A stretch of DNA of 64,000 bases, taken from assembly GCF_004363555.1 (NCBI RefSeq), contig NZ_SNZJ01000018.1, positions 1 through 64,000 of the forward strand, read 5' to 3'. Both the position numbers and the translations under genes were made by a program. Below the pieces are notes generated by a model, which had not been told where the DNA came from, searched no databases, and worked only from the letters and a program-made list of their open reading frames with translations. Positions 41,724 through 51,300 of the stretch are shown in pieces; position 1 is the first letter of the stretch, and each line of letters opens with the position of its first letter. The stretch is from Halomonas ventosae. GTDB lineage: Bacteria; Pseudomonadota; Gammaproteobacteria; Pseudomonadales; Halomonadaceae.

Positions 41724-43091
41724 ATGACGCTCGACGTGGTGATACTGGCAGCGGGGCAGGGAACCCGCATGCGCTCGACCCGGCCCAAGGTGCTGCACCG
41801 GCTGGCCGGCAAGCCGATGGTGCGTCACGTGATCGACACCGCCCGGGGGCTCGAGGCCGAGCGCACCCATGTGGTGGTGGGCCACGGGGCCGAGCAGGTC
41901 CGCGAGGCACTGGCCGACTGCCGGGTGCACTTCGCCCTGCAGGTCGAGCAGAAGGGTACCGGCCATGCCGTGGCCCAGACGCTGGAGGCGCTCGGCGAGG
42001 GCAAGGTGCTGGTGCTCTACGGCGACGTGCCGCTGATCCGGCGCGAGACCCTGGTCGAGCTGCTTGCCCATGTCGACGAGCGGCACCTGGGTCTGCTCAC
42101 CGTGACCCTGGAGGACCCCGCGGGCTACGGGCGTATCCTGCGCAACGCGGCCGGTGAGGTGGTGGCCATCGTCGAGCACAAGGATGCCTCCGAGTCCGAG
42201 CGGGCCGTGCGCGAGTGCAATACCGGCATCATGGCCATGACCGCCGCCCAGCTGCGCCGCTGGCTGCCGCGTCTCTCCGCCGACAACGCCCAGGGCGAGT
42301 ACTACCTGACCGACATCATCGCCATGGCCGCCGCCGAGGGGGTGAGCATCGCCACCGCCCAGCCGGCGCGACCGCTGGAGGTCGAGGGCGTCAACAACCG
42401 CGCCCAGATGGCCCGCCTGGAGCGCGCCCACCAGCACGACATCGCCGAGCGACTGATGGAGCAGGGGGTGGCGCTGGCCGACCCGTCGCGCCTCGACGTG
42501 CGTGGCCGGCTGACCTGCGGTCATGACGTGGAGATCGACGTGGGCTGCGTCTTCGAGGGCGAGGTGGAGCTGGGCGAGGGGGTGCGCATCGGGCCCCACT
42601 GCGTGATCCGCGACAGCCATGTCGGCGCCGAGAGCGTGATCGACTCCCACAGCGTCCTCGACGGGGCGGTGGTGGCCGGGCGCAATCGCATCGGCCCCTT
42701 CGCCCGGCTGCGCCCCGGCTCGCGGCTGGCGGTGGGGGCCAAGGTCGGCAACTTCGTCGAGACCAAGAACGTCGAGGTGGGCGAGGGCAGCAAGATCAAC
42801 CACCTGAGCTATGTGGGCGACGCCCGGCTCGGGCATGATGTCAACGTCGGCGCCGGGACCATCACCTGCAACTACGATGGCGTCAACAAGCACCGTACCG
42901 AGATCGGCGACGAGGCCTTCATCGGCTCCAACACGGCGCTGGTGGCGCCGGTCAGCGTCGGCCGCGGCGCCACCGTGGGCGCCGGTTCGACCATCAGCAA
43001 GGATGTCGCCGACAACGCCCTGGCCGTCTCCCGGGGCCGCCAGGTGAGCAAGGCCGACTGGCCGCGGCCGACCAAGCGCCAGGAACCCTGA
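41724..43091 (+). CDS. glmU: Bifunctional N-acetylglucosamine-1-phosphate uridyltransferase / glucosamine-1-phosphate acetyltransferase
   Basis: Makes UDP-GlcNAc for peptidoglycan and LPS. The 455-residue protein has the N-terminal uridyltransferase motif LAAGQGTRMRSTRPKVLH (about 8-25) and a C-terminal left-handed beta helix of hexapeptide repeats (about 250-430). It has the acetyltransferase segment GTITCNYDGVNKHRTEIGD. The second of two adjacent ATGs is preferred for its distance from AAGGAG. It forms a pair with glmS 11 bp downstream. Confidence 0.98.
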   Translation: MTLDVVILAAGQGTRMRSTRPKVLHRLAGKPMVRHVIDTARGLEAERTHVVVGHGAEQVREALADCRVHFALQVEQKGTGHAVAQTLEALGEGKVLVLYGDVPLIRRETLVELLAHVDERHLGLLTVTLEDPAGYGRILRNAAGEVVAIVEHKDASESERAVRECNTGIMAMTAAQLRRWLPRLSADNAQGEYYLTDIIAMAAAEGVSIATAQPARPLEVEGVNNRAQMARLERAHQHDIAERLMEQGVALADPSRLDVRGRLTCGHDVEIDVGCVFEGEVELGEGVRIGPHCVIRDSHVGAESVIDSHSVLDGAVVAGRNRIGPFARLRPGSRLAVGAKVGNFVETKNVEVGEGSKINHLSYVGDARLGHDVNVGAGTITCNYDGVNKHRTEIGDEAFIGSNTALVAPVSVGRGATVGAGSTISKDVADNALAVSRGRQVSKADWPRPTKRQEP

Positions 43092-43102
43092 GGAGAGGTC
43101 AT

Positions 43103-44938
43103 ATGTGTGGAATCGTCGGTGCCGTTGCCCAACGCAACGTCCAGGGCATCCTGCTGGAGGGGCTCAAGCGCCTGGAGTATCGCGGCTATGACTCCGCCGG
43201 CATGGCGGTGCTCGCCCCGGAGGGACGCCTGCAGCGACGGCGTGCCCTGGGCAAGGTGGCGGCCCTGGAGGAGCGCCTGGTCGACGAGCCGCTGCCGGGA
43301 CACAGCGGGATCGCCCATACCCGCTGGGCGACCCACGGCCGCCCCAGCGAGGCCAATGCCCACCCGCACCAGTCCGGCGAGCGGCTGGCGGTGGTGCACA
43401 ACGGCATCATCGAGAACCATGAGGCGCTGCGGCGCGAGCTCGAGGCCGAGGGCTACGCCTTCACCTCCGAGACCGACACCGAGGTGATCGCCCACCTGCT
43501 GGAGCGGGAGAGTCGTGAGGCCGGTGACCTGCTCACCGCCGTTCGGCGGGTACTGGCCCGGCTGGACGGTGCCTATGCGCTGGGGGTGATCCATGCCGAG
43601 GAACCCGACGTCGTCATCGGCGCCCGCAAGGGCAGCCCGCTGGTGGTGGGGGTGGGTATCGACGAGGCCTTCCTGGCCTCCGACCCCCTGGCCCTGCTGC
43701 AGGTCACCGACCGCTTCATCTACCTCGAGGAAGGAGACGCGGTGCGCCTCTCCGCCGGCGGGCGCATCGAGGTGTTCGATGCCCGGGGCATGGCGGTCGA
43801 GCGTGAGGTGCACACCTTCGAGCATGGCGACGGGGCGGCCAGCAAGGGCGACTATCGCCACTTCATGCTCAAGGAGATCCATGAGCAGCCGATGGTGATC
43901 GCGGCCGCCCTGGAGGGGCGCCTGGGCGAGCGCTCGGTGCTGGTGGAGAGTTTCGGCCCCGAGGCCGAGGCCCTCTTCGGGCAGGTCAGGCAGGTCCATA
44001 TCGTCGCCTGCGGCACCAGCTACCATGCCGGCATGGTGGCCCGCTACTGGCTCGAGCGCTATGCCGGGTTGCCGGTGCAGGTGGAGGTGGCCTCGGAGTA
44101 TCGCTATCGCCAGGTGGTGGTGCCGGAGGGAACCCTCTTCGTCACCCTCTCCCAGTCCGGCGAGACCGCCGATACCCTGGCGGCGCTGCGCTTCGCGCGG
44201 GAGCGCGGCTATCTGGCCAGCCTGGCGATCTGCAACGTGCCGGGCAGCTCGCTGGTGCGCGAGTCGGACCTGACCCTGATGACCCAGGCCGGGCCCGAGA
44301 TCGGCGTGGCCTCCACCAAGGCCTTCACCACCCAGCTCACCGCCCTGATGCTGATGACCCTGGCACTGGGCCGGGTACGGGGCCTGGCCGAGGCCGAGCA
44401 GGCAAGCCTGGTCCAGGGGCTGCGTGAACTGCCCGGCCTGGTGGCACGGGTGCTGGAACTGGACCCGGCCATCGAGCGGCTCTCCATGGCCTTCGCCGAG
44501 AAGCACCATGCCCTCTTCCTGGGCCGCGGCGCCCACTTTCCCATCGCCCTGGAGGGTGCGCTCAAGCTCAAGGAGATCTCCTATATCCATGCCGAGGCCT
44601 ACCCGGCGGGCGAGCTCAAGCACGGTCCGCTGGCGCTGGTCGACAGCGAGATGCCGGTCATCTCCGTGGCGCCCAACGACGAGCTCCTCGACAAGCTCAA
44701 GTCGAACCTTCAGGAGGTGCGCGCCCGGGGTGGCGAGCTCTTCGTCTTCGCCGACGAGCAGGTGGGGCTGAACGAGGAGGAGCACGTGCACGTGCTGCGC
44801 CTGCCCCATGTGCACGAGGCGCTGGCGCCGATCCTCTATACCCTGCCGCTTCAGCTGCTCAGCTACCACGTGGCGGTGCTCAAGGGCACCGACGTGGACC
44901 AGCCGCGCAACCTGGCCAAGTCCGTCACCGTGGAGTGA
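43103..44938 (+). CDS. glmS: Glutamine-fructose-6-phosphate aminotransferase (isomerizing)
   Basis: Makes glucosamine-6-phosphate, the first committed amino-sugar step. The 611-residue protein has the N-terminal nucleophile Cys2 (MCGIVGAVAQR), the glutaminase motifs HTRWATHGRPSEANAHPH and HNGIIENHEALR, two SIS domains (CGTSYHAGMVARYW; LSQSGETADTLAALR), and ends with NLAKSVTVE. Its stop overlaps the DUF72 gene by 4 bp. Confidence 0.99.
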   Translation: MCGIVGAVAQRNVQGILLEGLKRLEYRGYDSAGMAVLAPEGRLQRRRALGKVAALEERLVDEPLPGHSGIAHTRWATHGRPSEANAHPHQSGERLAVVHNGIIENHEALRRELEAEGYAFTSETDTEVIAHLLERESREAGDLLTAVRRVLARLDGAYALGVIHAEEPDVVIGARKGSPLVVGVGIDEAFLASDPLALLQVTDRFIYLEEGDAVRLSAGGRIEVFDARGMAVEREVHTFEHGDGAASKGDYRHFMLKEIHEQPMVIAAALEGRLGERSVLVESFGPEAEALFGQVRQVHIVACGTSYHAGMVARYWLERYAGLPVQVEVASEYRYRQVVVPEGTLFVTLSQSGETADTLAALRFARERGYLASLAICNVPGSSLVRESDLTLMTQAGPEIGVASTKAFTTQLTALMLMTLALGRVRGLAEAEQASLVQGLRELPGLVARVLELDPAIERLSMAFAEKHHALFLGRGAHFPIALEGALKLKEISYIHAEAYPAGELKHGPLALVDSEMPVISVAPNDELLDKLKSNLQEVRARGGELFVFADEQVGLNEEEHVHVLRLPHVHEALAPILYTLPLQLLSYHVAVLKGTDVDQPRNLAKSVTVE

Positions 44939-45810
44939 GCCCGCTGGATGCTCCGCCGCGCCTTCACCTGGGGCTGCCCATGTGGGCCAATCCCGACTGG
45001 CGCGGCGGCTTCTATCCGCCCCATGGCGGCAATCAGGGCTGGCTGGCCGACTACGCCCGGGTGTTCCCCACCGTGGAGGGCAACACCACCTTCTACAGTG
45101 GTGCCCCGCGGGCCGAGACGGTGGCGGCCTGGGCCCGCCAGGCACCGCCGGGCTTTCGCTTCTGCTTCAAGCTGCCGGCGAGCCTGACCCACGAACGGCG
45201 TCTCGCCGCCATCGAGGCCGACCTCGATGCCTTCCTCGAGGCACTCTCGCCGCTGCATGACCGGCTCGGCCCGATGATGGTCCAGCTGCCCCGGGATTTC
45301 GGCCCCGACGAGCTGCCGCGGCTGGAACATCTGCTGGCACGCTGGCCGGCAGGGATTCCCTGTGCGGTGGAAGTGCGCCACAGGGAATTTTTCCACAAGG
45401 GGAGGGCCGAGAAGGTCCTCAACCGAATGTTGATAACTTTTGGCGCTAACCGTGTGATGCTCGACGTGCGCCCGCTCTTCGCCACCGCCCCCGGCACCCA
45501 TCCGGGGCTCCAGCACGCCCAGGCCGAGAAGCCGAGAGTCCCATTACACGTGCTTTCCACGGGAGACTGCCCGCTGGTGCGCTTCATCGGCCACCTCGAC
45601 GACGACCTCAACGAGCGCTGTTTCACGCCCTGGATCGACCGTCTCATCCTGTGGATAAATCAGGGGAAAACCCCTTACCTGATGGTGCATACGCCGGACA
45701 ATCGCGGGGCGCCGGAACTGGCACGACGCCTGCATTCGCGGCTTTGCGAACACTGTTCACTCCCTTCCCTCGAGGCCTTTGCCGGCGAGCGCCAGACGAC
45801 GCTCTTCTAG
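44935..45810 (+). CDS. DUF72 domain-containing protein (YecE-like)
   Basis: The 291-residue protein belongs to the DUF72 family (E. coli YecE), a TIM-barrel fold of unknown reaction. Typical features are an NP(D)WRGGFYPP-like segment (here NPDWRGGFYPPHGG), EGNTTFYSGAP, FRFCFKLPASLTHERRL and the C-terminal VHTPDNRGAPELARRLH. It starts with GTG inside the glmS stop region (GTGA overlap), so it is probably translated with glmS. That pairing is unusual as far as I know. Confidence 0.9.
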   Translation: MSPLDAPPRLHLGLPMWANPDWRGGFYPPHGGNQGWLADYARVFPTVEGNTTFYSGAPRAETVAAWARQAPPGFRFCFKLPASLTHERRLAAIEADLDAFLEALSPLHDRLGPMMVQLPRDFGPDELPRLEHLLARWPAGIPCAVEVRHREFFHKGRAEKVLNRMLITFGANRVMLDVRPLFATAPGTHPGLQHAQAEKPRVPLHVLSTGDCPLVRFIGHLDDDLNERCFTPWIDRLILWINQGKTPYLMVHTPDNRGAPELARRLHSRLCEHCSLPSLEAFAGERQTTLF

Positions 45811-46171
45811 GGGCGCCTCAGGCCGTCGCTCTACGCCCAAAGGGGGAGGCAATAATCTTGCCGCCGTGACTGGCCATCGAGCGTTTGATCGGATAGTTTT
45901 ACGGGTCGGTGTGCCAATACCCATGGATATTGACTGGATCCTGCGCATAACCCGCGTGGATCTTGCGAGTATCGGGCACCCAGGCATTCTCCCGTTCCTT
46001 GCCGCACCGGCCCGGGACGTGCGAGATGCGACACGGCAGCGATCCTGCCTGGATCCTGTCATGCTCTGGACGGCGTCGTGTGACCCATGGCGCCCTGGAC
46101 GTGGCAATGACAAGCACAAGCCGTCATCGCGCCGGATCGGCCGTTGGCGACACGTACACTCAGGGTGAAAC
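45811..46171. other. 361-bp intergenic region before the sodium symporter
   Basis: This gap holds a moderately AT-rich part at about 45840-45960 and no gene that looks real on either strand. Candidate hexamers (TTGATC at 45885, TTGACT at 45930) lack a good -10 partner. The promoter of the symporter gene probably lies here, but I cannot place it. Confidence 0.4.
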
Positions 46172-47512
46172 ATGTCGAAACTCTCCCACGCACAGTGGTC
46201 ATCGAAGATGGCCTTCATCCTGGCTGCCACCGGTTCGGCGGTGGGGCTGGGCAATATCTGGCGCTTTTCCTACATGGTGGGTGACAGCGGGGGCGCGGCC
46301 TTCGTGCTCATCTACCTGGCCTGTGTGGCCCTGGTGGGCCTGCCGATCCTGGTGGCGGAATGGCTGATCGGCCGCCGCGGCCAGGAAAACCCGATCAACT
46401 CCATGGTCGACCTGGCCCGCAAGAACGGCCGCCTGCCCGCCTGGGCACTGGTCGGAGCCAGCGGGGTGCTGGCCGCCTTCCTGATCCTCTCCTTCTACAG
46501 CGTGATCGGTGGCTGGTCGCTCTCCTATACCCTCGGTTCGGTGACCGGCGCCTTTACCGGCCAGGACGCCGACGGCGTCGGTGAGATCTTCAATGGCCTG
46601 CTGGGCAACCCCGTGGCCCTGACCCTGTGGCATACCGCCTTCATGGCGCTGGTGGTCTGGATCGTGGCGCGTGGCGTCACCAAGGGCCTGGAGGGCGCCG
46701 TGCGCACCCTGATGCCGGCACTGGTGGTGCTGATGCTGGTGCTGGTGGGCTATGGCATGACCACCGGCCATTTCGGCGAGGCGCTGGCCTTCATGTTCAG
46801 CCCCGACTGGGGCGCGGTCACCGGCGAGGTGGTGCTGGCTGCCATGGGACAGGCCTTCTTCACCCTGTCGCTGGGCATGGGCATCATGATGGCCTACGGC
46901 TCCTACCTGGGCGAGGACGTCAACCTGATCGGCACGGCCCGGACGGTGATCATCCTGGATACCACCATCGCCCTGCTGGCGGGCCTGGCCATCTTCCCCA
47001 TCGTCTTCGCCAACGGCCTGAGCCCGGGCGAGGGACCCGGCCTGATCTTCGTCACCCTGCCGCTGGCCTTCGGCAACATGACCGGTGGCATGATCCTCGG
47101 CCTGATGTTCTTCCTGCTGCTGACCTTCGCCGCGCTGACCTCGGCGATCTCGCTGCTGGAGCCGGTGGTGGAGCTGATGGAGGAACGCACCCCGCTCTCC
47201 CGCGTGGCGGCCACCCTGGTGGGCGGCGTGGCGGTATGGGCACTGGGTATCGCGGCGCTGATGTCGTTCAACGTCTGGAGCGAGCTGTCGATTGCGGGCC
47301 TGAACATCTTCGACTTCCTGGACACCCTGACCAGCAAGTTCATGCTGCCGCTGACCGGCCTGGGGGCCATCCTGTTCGTGGCCTGGCGGCTGGACCGCGA
47401 CAGCGTGGCGGCCGAGCTGAACCTCTCCGGCGGGCAGGCGACGCTGTGGCACCTGGTGTCCCGCTTCGTGGCACCGGTGGGCGTGATTCTGGTCTTCGTC
47501 TCGAGCCTGTGA
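46172..47512 (+). CDS. Neurotransmitter:sodium symporter (NSS/SNF) family transporter
   Basis: Na+-coupled solute importer of the LeuT fold. The 446-residue protein has about 11-12 membrane helices and the family first helix with GSAVGLGNIWRFSYMVGDSGG split by the unwound GLGN (about 21-24). The substrate is likely an amino acid but cannot be fixed. It would suit a marine or halophilic host with a sodium gradient. It is followed by a strong hairpin and converges on the small gene at 47591-47806. Confidence 0.93.
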   Translation: MSKLSHAQWSSKMAFILAATGSAVGLGNIWRFSYMVGDSGGAAFVLIYLACVALVGLPILVAEWLIGRRGQENPINSMVDLARKNGRLPAWALVGASGVLAAFLILSFYSVIGGWSLSYTLGSVTGAFTGQDADGVGEIFNGLLGNPVALTLWHTAFMALVVWIVARGVTKGLEGAVRTLMPALVVLMLVLVGYGMTTGHFGEALAFMFSPDWGAVTGEVVLAAMGQAFFTLSLGMGIMMAYGSYLGEDVNLIGTARTVIILDTTIALLAGLAIFPIVFANGLSPGEGPGLIFVTLPLAFGNMTGGMILGLMFFLLLTFAALTSAISLLEPVVELMEERTPLSRVAATLVGGVAVWALGIAALMSFNVWSELSIAGLNIFDFLDTLTSKFMLPLTGLGAILFVAWRLDRDSVAAELNLSGGQATLWHLVSRFVAPVGVILVFVSSL

Positions 47513-47551
47513 GACGGGAGCGCCGCACGCTCCGGCGCAGTAAGCCCTCGA

Positions 47552-47575
47552 CGAGCCCCGCCCCGGCGGGGCTCG
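47552..47575. terminator. Terminator between the symporter and the convergent small gene
   Basis: CGAGCCCCGCC and GGCGGGGCTCG form an 11-bp perfect stem with a 2-nt centre, then TTGCGTG. It lies between convergent genes and can serve both strands. Confidence 0.75.
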
Positions 47576-47590
47576 TTGCGTGATGCGGTC

Positions 47591-47806
47591 TCAGTGCATC
47601 TCGTCTTCCGCCAGCTCCTCGTCGGGGAGCGGCGCGATGTCCCGGCTCAGGCGCTTGAATTCGTTGTGCAGTTCGATGCCGCGCCGGGCGCGCAGGTTGC
47701 GCTGGGCGGCGGTGCGTGAACGCTGCTCGTGTTCGACGACTTCCATGCTCATGAAGATGTCGAGAAGCTCACTCTTGAGGGAGGATAACCGTTCGACATT
47801 GCGCAT
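47591..47806 (-). CDS. Small charged protein of unknown function
   Basis: A 71-residue frame starting MRNVERLSSLKSELLDIFMS and ending in an acidic tail (PDEELAEDEMH). The middle is Arg/Glu-rich and helical. There is no signal peptide or membrane segment. The strong AGGAGAG ribosome site 6 bp before the ATG (on the minus strand) and its position facing a terminator support it as a real gene. It is divergent from hexR. I do not recognise the family. Confidence 0.65.
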   Translation of the reverse strand: MRNVERLSSLKSELLDIFMSMEVVEHEQRSRTAAQRNLRARRGIELHNEFKRLSRDIAPLPDEELAEDEMH

Positions 47807-48053
47807 GATCGACTCTCCTAAAAGATTCGCGACACTGCATGTCTTACTATACCCCACTTGACAGAATGATGACGGCGCCTGCTGCGAGCGCACAACGCTG
47901 TGCCAACGCTCGCCGCCTGCGCGGCTTCCCGCCGTACCCAGGTGCCGAACTGCGCATCGGTCGCCGGCTTGGGGCATACTGTGAAGATGAACCCGCCAAT
48001 CGTTCCGCCGTTCCGCCCTCGTCGCGGGGCGGCAAGTCCGCAAGGAGTCCCGC
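47807..48053. other. Divergent regulatory region between the small gene and hexR
   Basis: This 247-bp region should contain promoters for both divergent genes. A TATAGT on the minus strand (about 47844-47849) is a fair -10 for the small gene. A CATACT lies upstream of hexR. I see no clear HexR operator (TGTARTNNNNNYTACA type). Confidence 0.35.
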
Positions 48054-48917
48054 GTGAGCCGCGCCCTGTTCGATGAGATGAGACGTCGCATGGAGCACTT
48101 CCGCCGCTCCGAGCAGAAGGTGGCGCGCTTCGTGCTGCGCCAGCCAGAGGAAGTGATCCACATGCGCATCGTCGACCTGGCCACCGAGGCCAAGGTCAGC
48201 GAGCCCACCGTGGTGCGCTTCTGCCGCGCCCTGGGATGCAACGGCTTCCAGGACTTCAAGCTCCAGCTGGCGCAGATGCTGGCCTCGGGCAGCCAGTTCG
48301 CCCAGTTCTCGATGAATGACAGCGACTCGGTGGCGGAATTCTCCCAGAGCATCTTCGATTCCACCGTGGGCACCCTGCTCTCGGTGCGCGACCGGCTCGA
48401 CAACGAGGCGCTGAGCCAGGCCATCAATGCCCTGGCCATGGCCAACCGGGTGGAGTTCTATGGCTTCGGCGCCTCCGGCGCGGTGGCTTTCGATGCCCAG
48501 CACAAGTTCTTCCGCCTGCAGATCTCCACGGCGGCCTACGCCGACCCGCACATGCAGAACATGTCGGCGGTGACCCTAAAGGAGGGTGACGTGGTGGTGG
48601 CGATCTCCCAGACCGGCCGCACCCGGGCGCTGGTGGCCAGCGTGCGTCTGGCCCGCGAGGCTGGCGCCACGGTGATCGGCCTCTGCCCCAGCGGCTCGCC
48701 GCTGGCCGAGGAGGTCACGCTGCCGCTCTATATCGATGTCCACGAGGACACCGAGATCTATACCCCGATGAGCTCGCGCATCGCCCACCTGGTGCTCATC
48801 GACGTGCTGGCGGTGGGCGTGGCCAAGACCCGTGGCCCGAAACTCGCCGAGCAGCTCCGCGAAGTGAAGAAGAGCCTCAACCCGCTGCGCTTTCCTGAGC
48901 AGGAGGGCAAGCCCTAG
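48054..48917 (+). CDS. hexR: RpiR-family transcriptional regulator HexR
   Basis: Regulator of central carbon metabolism; known HexR proteins respond to 2-keto-3-deoxy-6-phosphogluconate. The 287-residue protein has an RpiR-type N-terminal helix-turn-helix (about 30-80, TEAKVSEPTVVRFCRALGCN) and a C-terminal SIS sugar-phosphate domain (about 125-260, YGFGASGAVAFDAQHKFFRL). The GTG start follows AAGGAG. Usual zwf/edd neighbours are absent, so the target set cannot be read from context. Confidence 0.9.
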   Translation: MSRALFDEMRRRMEHFRRSEQKVARFVLRQPEEVIHMRIVDLATEAKVSEPTVVRFCRALGCNGFQDFKLQLAQMLASGSQFAQFSMNDSDSVAEFSQSIFDSTVGTLLSVRDRLDNEALSQAINALAMANRVEFYGFGASGAVAFDAQHKFFRLQISTAAYADPHMQNMSAVTLKEGDVVVAISQTGRTRALVASVRLAREAGATVIGLCPSGSPLAEEVTLPLYIDVHEDTEIYTPMSSRIAHLVLIDVLAVGVAKTRGPKLAEQLREVKKSLNPLRFPEQEGKP

Positions 48918-49071
48918 GCCTGCGGCCCGCTACCAGCATCAAGGAGCAAGTGACAAGGAAACCCCTTGGCTGACCCTTGTGCTTCAGGGGTACCGTGCTC
49001 GGCGCGTCCGGCTCCGCCGGGCGCGATATGCTAAGCTATCGGCCCATTTTCCGAGCAGCGATGCCTTCCCC

Positions 49072-51279
49072 ATGGACGACGTCACGGCGATTCTCGATCA
49101 CATGAACCCGGCCCAGCGTGAGGCCGTCAGTGCGCCCCAGGGCAACATGCTGGTGCTGGCCGGGGCCGGGTCCGGCAAGACCCGGGTGCTGGTGCATCGC
49201 ATCGCCTGGCTGATGCAGGCCGAGGGGCTCTCGCCCTACGCCGTGCTCGCCGTGACCTTCACCAACAAGGCGGCCCGCGAGATGCGCACCCGCCTGGAGG
49301 CGCTGCTGGGCATCTCCTTGCGCAATGTCTGGGTGGGCACCTTCCACTCCATCGCCCATCGCCTGCTGCGCACCCACTGGCAGGATGCCCGGCTGCCCCA
49401 GCACTTCCAGATCATCGACAGCGACGACCAGCTGCGGCTGGTCAAGCGGCTGCTCAAGGACCACCGCATCGATGACGAGCGCTTCCCGCCGCGCCAGGTG
49501 CAGTCGTTCATCTCTGGCTGCAAGGAGGAGGGGCTGCGCCCCCACCAGGTCGATGCCCATGGCGATGCCTACCTGGCCCAGATGGTCGAGCTCTACGAGC
49601 GCTACCAGCTGACCTGCGAGCGTGGTGGCCTGGTGGACTTCGGCGAGCTCCTGCTGCGCAGCCTGGAACTGCTGCGCGACAACCCGGCGCTGCTGGCCCA
49701 CTACCAGGCGCGCTTCGGCCATGTGCTGGTGGACGAGTTCCAGGATACCAACACCCTGCAGTACGCCTGGCTCAAGCTGCTCACCGGCATGAAGACCCCG
49801 ATGACCGTGGTGGGCGACGACGACCAGTCGATCTACGGCTGGCGCGGGGCGCGCATCGAGAACATCCGGCGCTTCGAGCAGGAGTTCCCCGCCACCAAGA
49901 CCGTGCGCCTGGAGCAGAACTACCGCTCCACCAGCGCCATCCTCGAGGCCGCCAATGCCCTGATCCGTCATAACAGCGAGCGCATGGGCAAGGAGCTGTG
50001 GACCGAGGGCGCCAGGGGCGAGCCGATCTCCGTCTACTCGGGCTTCAACGACCTGGATGAGGCGCGCTTCATCGTCGACACCATCCGCGAGAAGGTCGAG
50101 GAGGGCTTCAACCGGCGCGAGATCGCCATCCTCTACCGCTCCAACGCCCAGTCCCGGGTGCTGGAGGAGACCCTGATCCGCCAGGGCGTGCCCTACCGCA
50201 TCTACGGCGGCCAGCGCTTCTACGAGCGCCTGGAGATCAAGAACGCCCTGGCCTACCTGAGGCTGCTGCTAAACCGCGATGACGACGCCTCCCTGGAGCG
50301 GGTGATCAACGTCCCGGCCCGGGGCATCGGCACCCGCACCGTGGAGGTGCTGCGCCACCGCGCCCGGCAGAGCGAGGTCTCGCTGTGGCAGGCGCTGCAC
50401 GACAGCCTGCTGGATGCCTCGCTCAAGGGGCGGGCCGCCACGGCGGTGCGTGCCTTCGCCGACCTGATCGAGCGCCTCGACAACGACACCGCCGGCCTGG
50501 CGCTCCACGAGATCATCGATCACGTGATCGAGCGCAGCGGCCTGGTCGAGCACCATCGCAGCGAGAAGGGCGAGAAGGGGCAGGCCCGGGTCGAGAACCT
50601 GGAGGAGCTGGTCACCGCCGCCAAGGCCTTCACCCAGGGCGAGAGCTTCGAGCCCCCCGAGGCCGGCGAGGGGGCCGCAGCCCTGGAGGCCTTCCTCTCC
50701 GAGGCCGCGCTGAACGCCGGCGACCACGAGGCCGACGAGTTCGAGGACTGCGTGCAGCTGATGACCCTGCACTCGGCCAAGGGCCTGGAGTTCCCGGTGG
50801 TGTTCATCGCCGGCGTCGAGGAGGGCCTGTTCCCGCACAAGATGTCCATGGAGGAGCCGGGGCGCCTGGAGGAGGAGCGGAGGCTCTGCTACGTGGGCCT
50901 GACCCGTGCCATGCGCAAGCTCTACCTGACCCACGCCGAGCTGCGCCGCCTGCACGGCAAGGAGACCTTCCAGCGCGCCTCGCGCTTCCTGCGCGAACTG
51001 CCCGAAGAGTATCTCGAGGAGGTGCGGCTGCGCGGCCAGATCTCCCGGCCCGTGACCGCCGGCCGCCCGGCCATGGGGCTCTCGCGGCAGACCTCGGTCG
51101 ACGGGGGCGCTGACCTGCCGTCGCTCTCGCTGGGCCAGCGAGTCAGCCACCCGGTGTTCGGCGAGGGGGTGATCCTCAACGCCGAGGGGGAGGGCGAGCG
51201 TGCCCGGGTCCAGGTCAGCTTCGAGGGCGAGGGCGACAAGTGGCTGGTGCTGGGGTTCGCCAAGCTGACGCCGCTCTGA
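49072..51279 (+). CDS. uvrD: DNA helicase II (UvrD)
   Basis: Superfamily 1 3'-5' helicase used in mismatch and nucleotide-excision repair. The 735-residue protein has Walker A AGAGSGKT (30-37), motif Ia TFTNKAAREM, Walker B VDEFQDTN, motif III GDDDQSIYGWRGA, motif IV EQNYRST and motif VI YVGLTRAMRKL. The C-terminal end has a VSHPVFGEGVIL Tudor-like segment typical of UvrD rather than Rep. The start is set at MDDVTAILDHMNPAQREAV; an upstream in-frame ATG at 48979 adds unconserved residues. Confidence 0.97.
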   Translation: MDDVTAILDHMNPAQREAVSAPQGNMLVLAGAGSGKTRVLVHRIAWLMQAEGLSPYAVLAVTFTNKAAREMRTRLEALLGISLRNVWVGTFHSIAHRLLRTHWQDARLPQHFQIIDSDDQLRLVKRLLKDHRIDDERFPPRQVQSFISGCKEEGLRPHQVDAHGDAYLAQMVELYERYQLTCERGGLVDFGELLLRSLELLRDNPALLAHYQARFGHVLVDEFQDTNTLQYAWLKLLTGMKTPMTVVGDDDQSIYGWRGARIENIRRFEQEFPATKTVRLEQNYRSTSAILEAANALIRHNSERMGKELWTEGARGEPISVYSGFNDLDEARFIVDTIREKVEEGFNRREIAILYRSNAQSRVLEETLIRQGVPYRIYGGQRFYERLEIKNALAYLRLLLNRDDDASLERVINVPARGIGTRTVEVLRHRARQSEVSLWQALHDSLLDASLKGRAATAVRAFADLIERLDNDTAGLALHEIIDHVIERSGLVEHHRSEKGEKGQARVENLEELVTAAKAFTQGESFEPPEAGEGAAALEAFLSEAALNAGDHEADEFEDCVQLMTLHSAKGLEFPVVFIAGVEEGLFPHKMSMEEPGRLEEERRLCYVGLTRAMRKLYLTHAELRRLHGKETFQRASRFLRELPEEYLEEVRLRGQISRPVTAGRPAMGLSRQTSVDGGADLPSLSLGQRVSHPVFGEGVILNAEGEGERARVQVSFEGEGDKWLVLGFAKLTPL

Positions 51280-51286
51280 TTTTCGT

Positions 51287-51300
51287 TGACGTTAACGTCA
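51287..51300. promoter_or_regulatory. 14-bp perfect palindrome upstream of the TRAP binding-protein gene
   Basis: TGACGTTAACGTCA is fully palindromic and starts 8 bp after the uvrD stop. It lies about 12 bp before a plausible promoter (TTGCCG at 51312-51317, 18 bp, CATACT at 51336-51341). The symmetry suggests a dimeric regulator; similar ACGT-centred palindromes bind some MerR-family regulators of acid catabolism. That link is inference. Confidence 0.6.

Noticed and set aside
45757..46254. 165-residue minus-strand frame in the gap before the symporter
   Set aside because: It overlaps both flanking genes, has no ribosome site or recognisable domain, and is Arg/Ser/Pro-rich like a random GC-rich frame.
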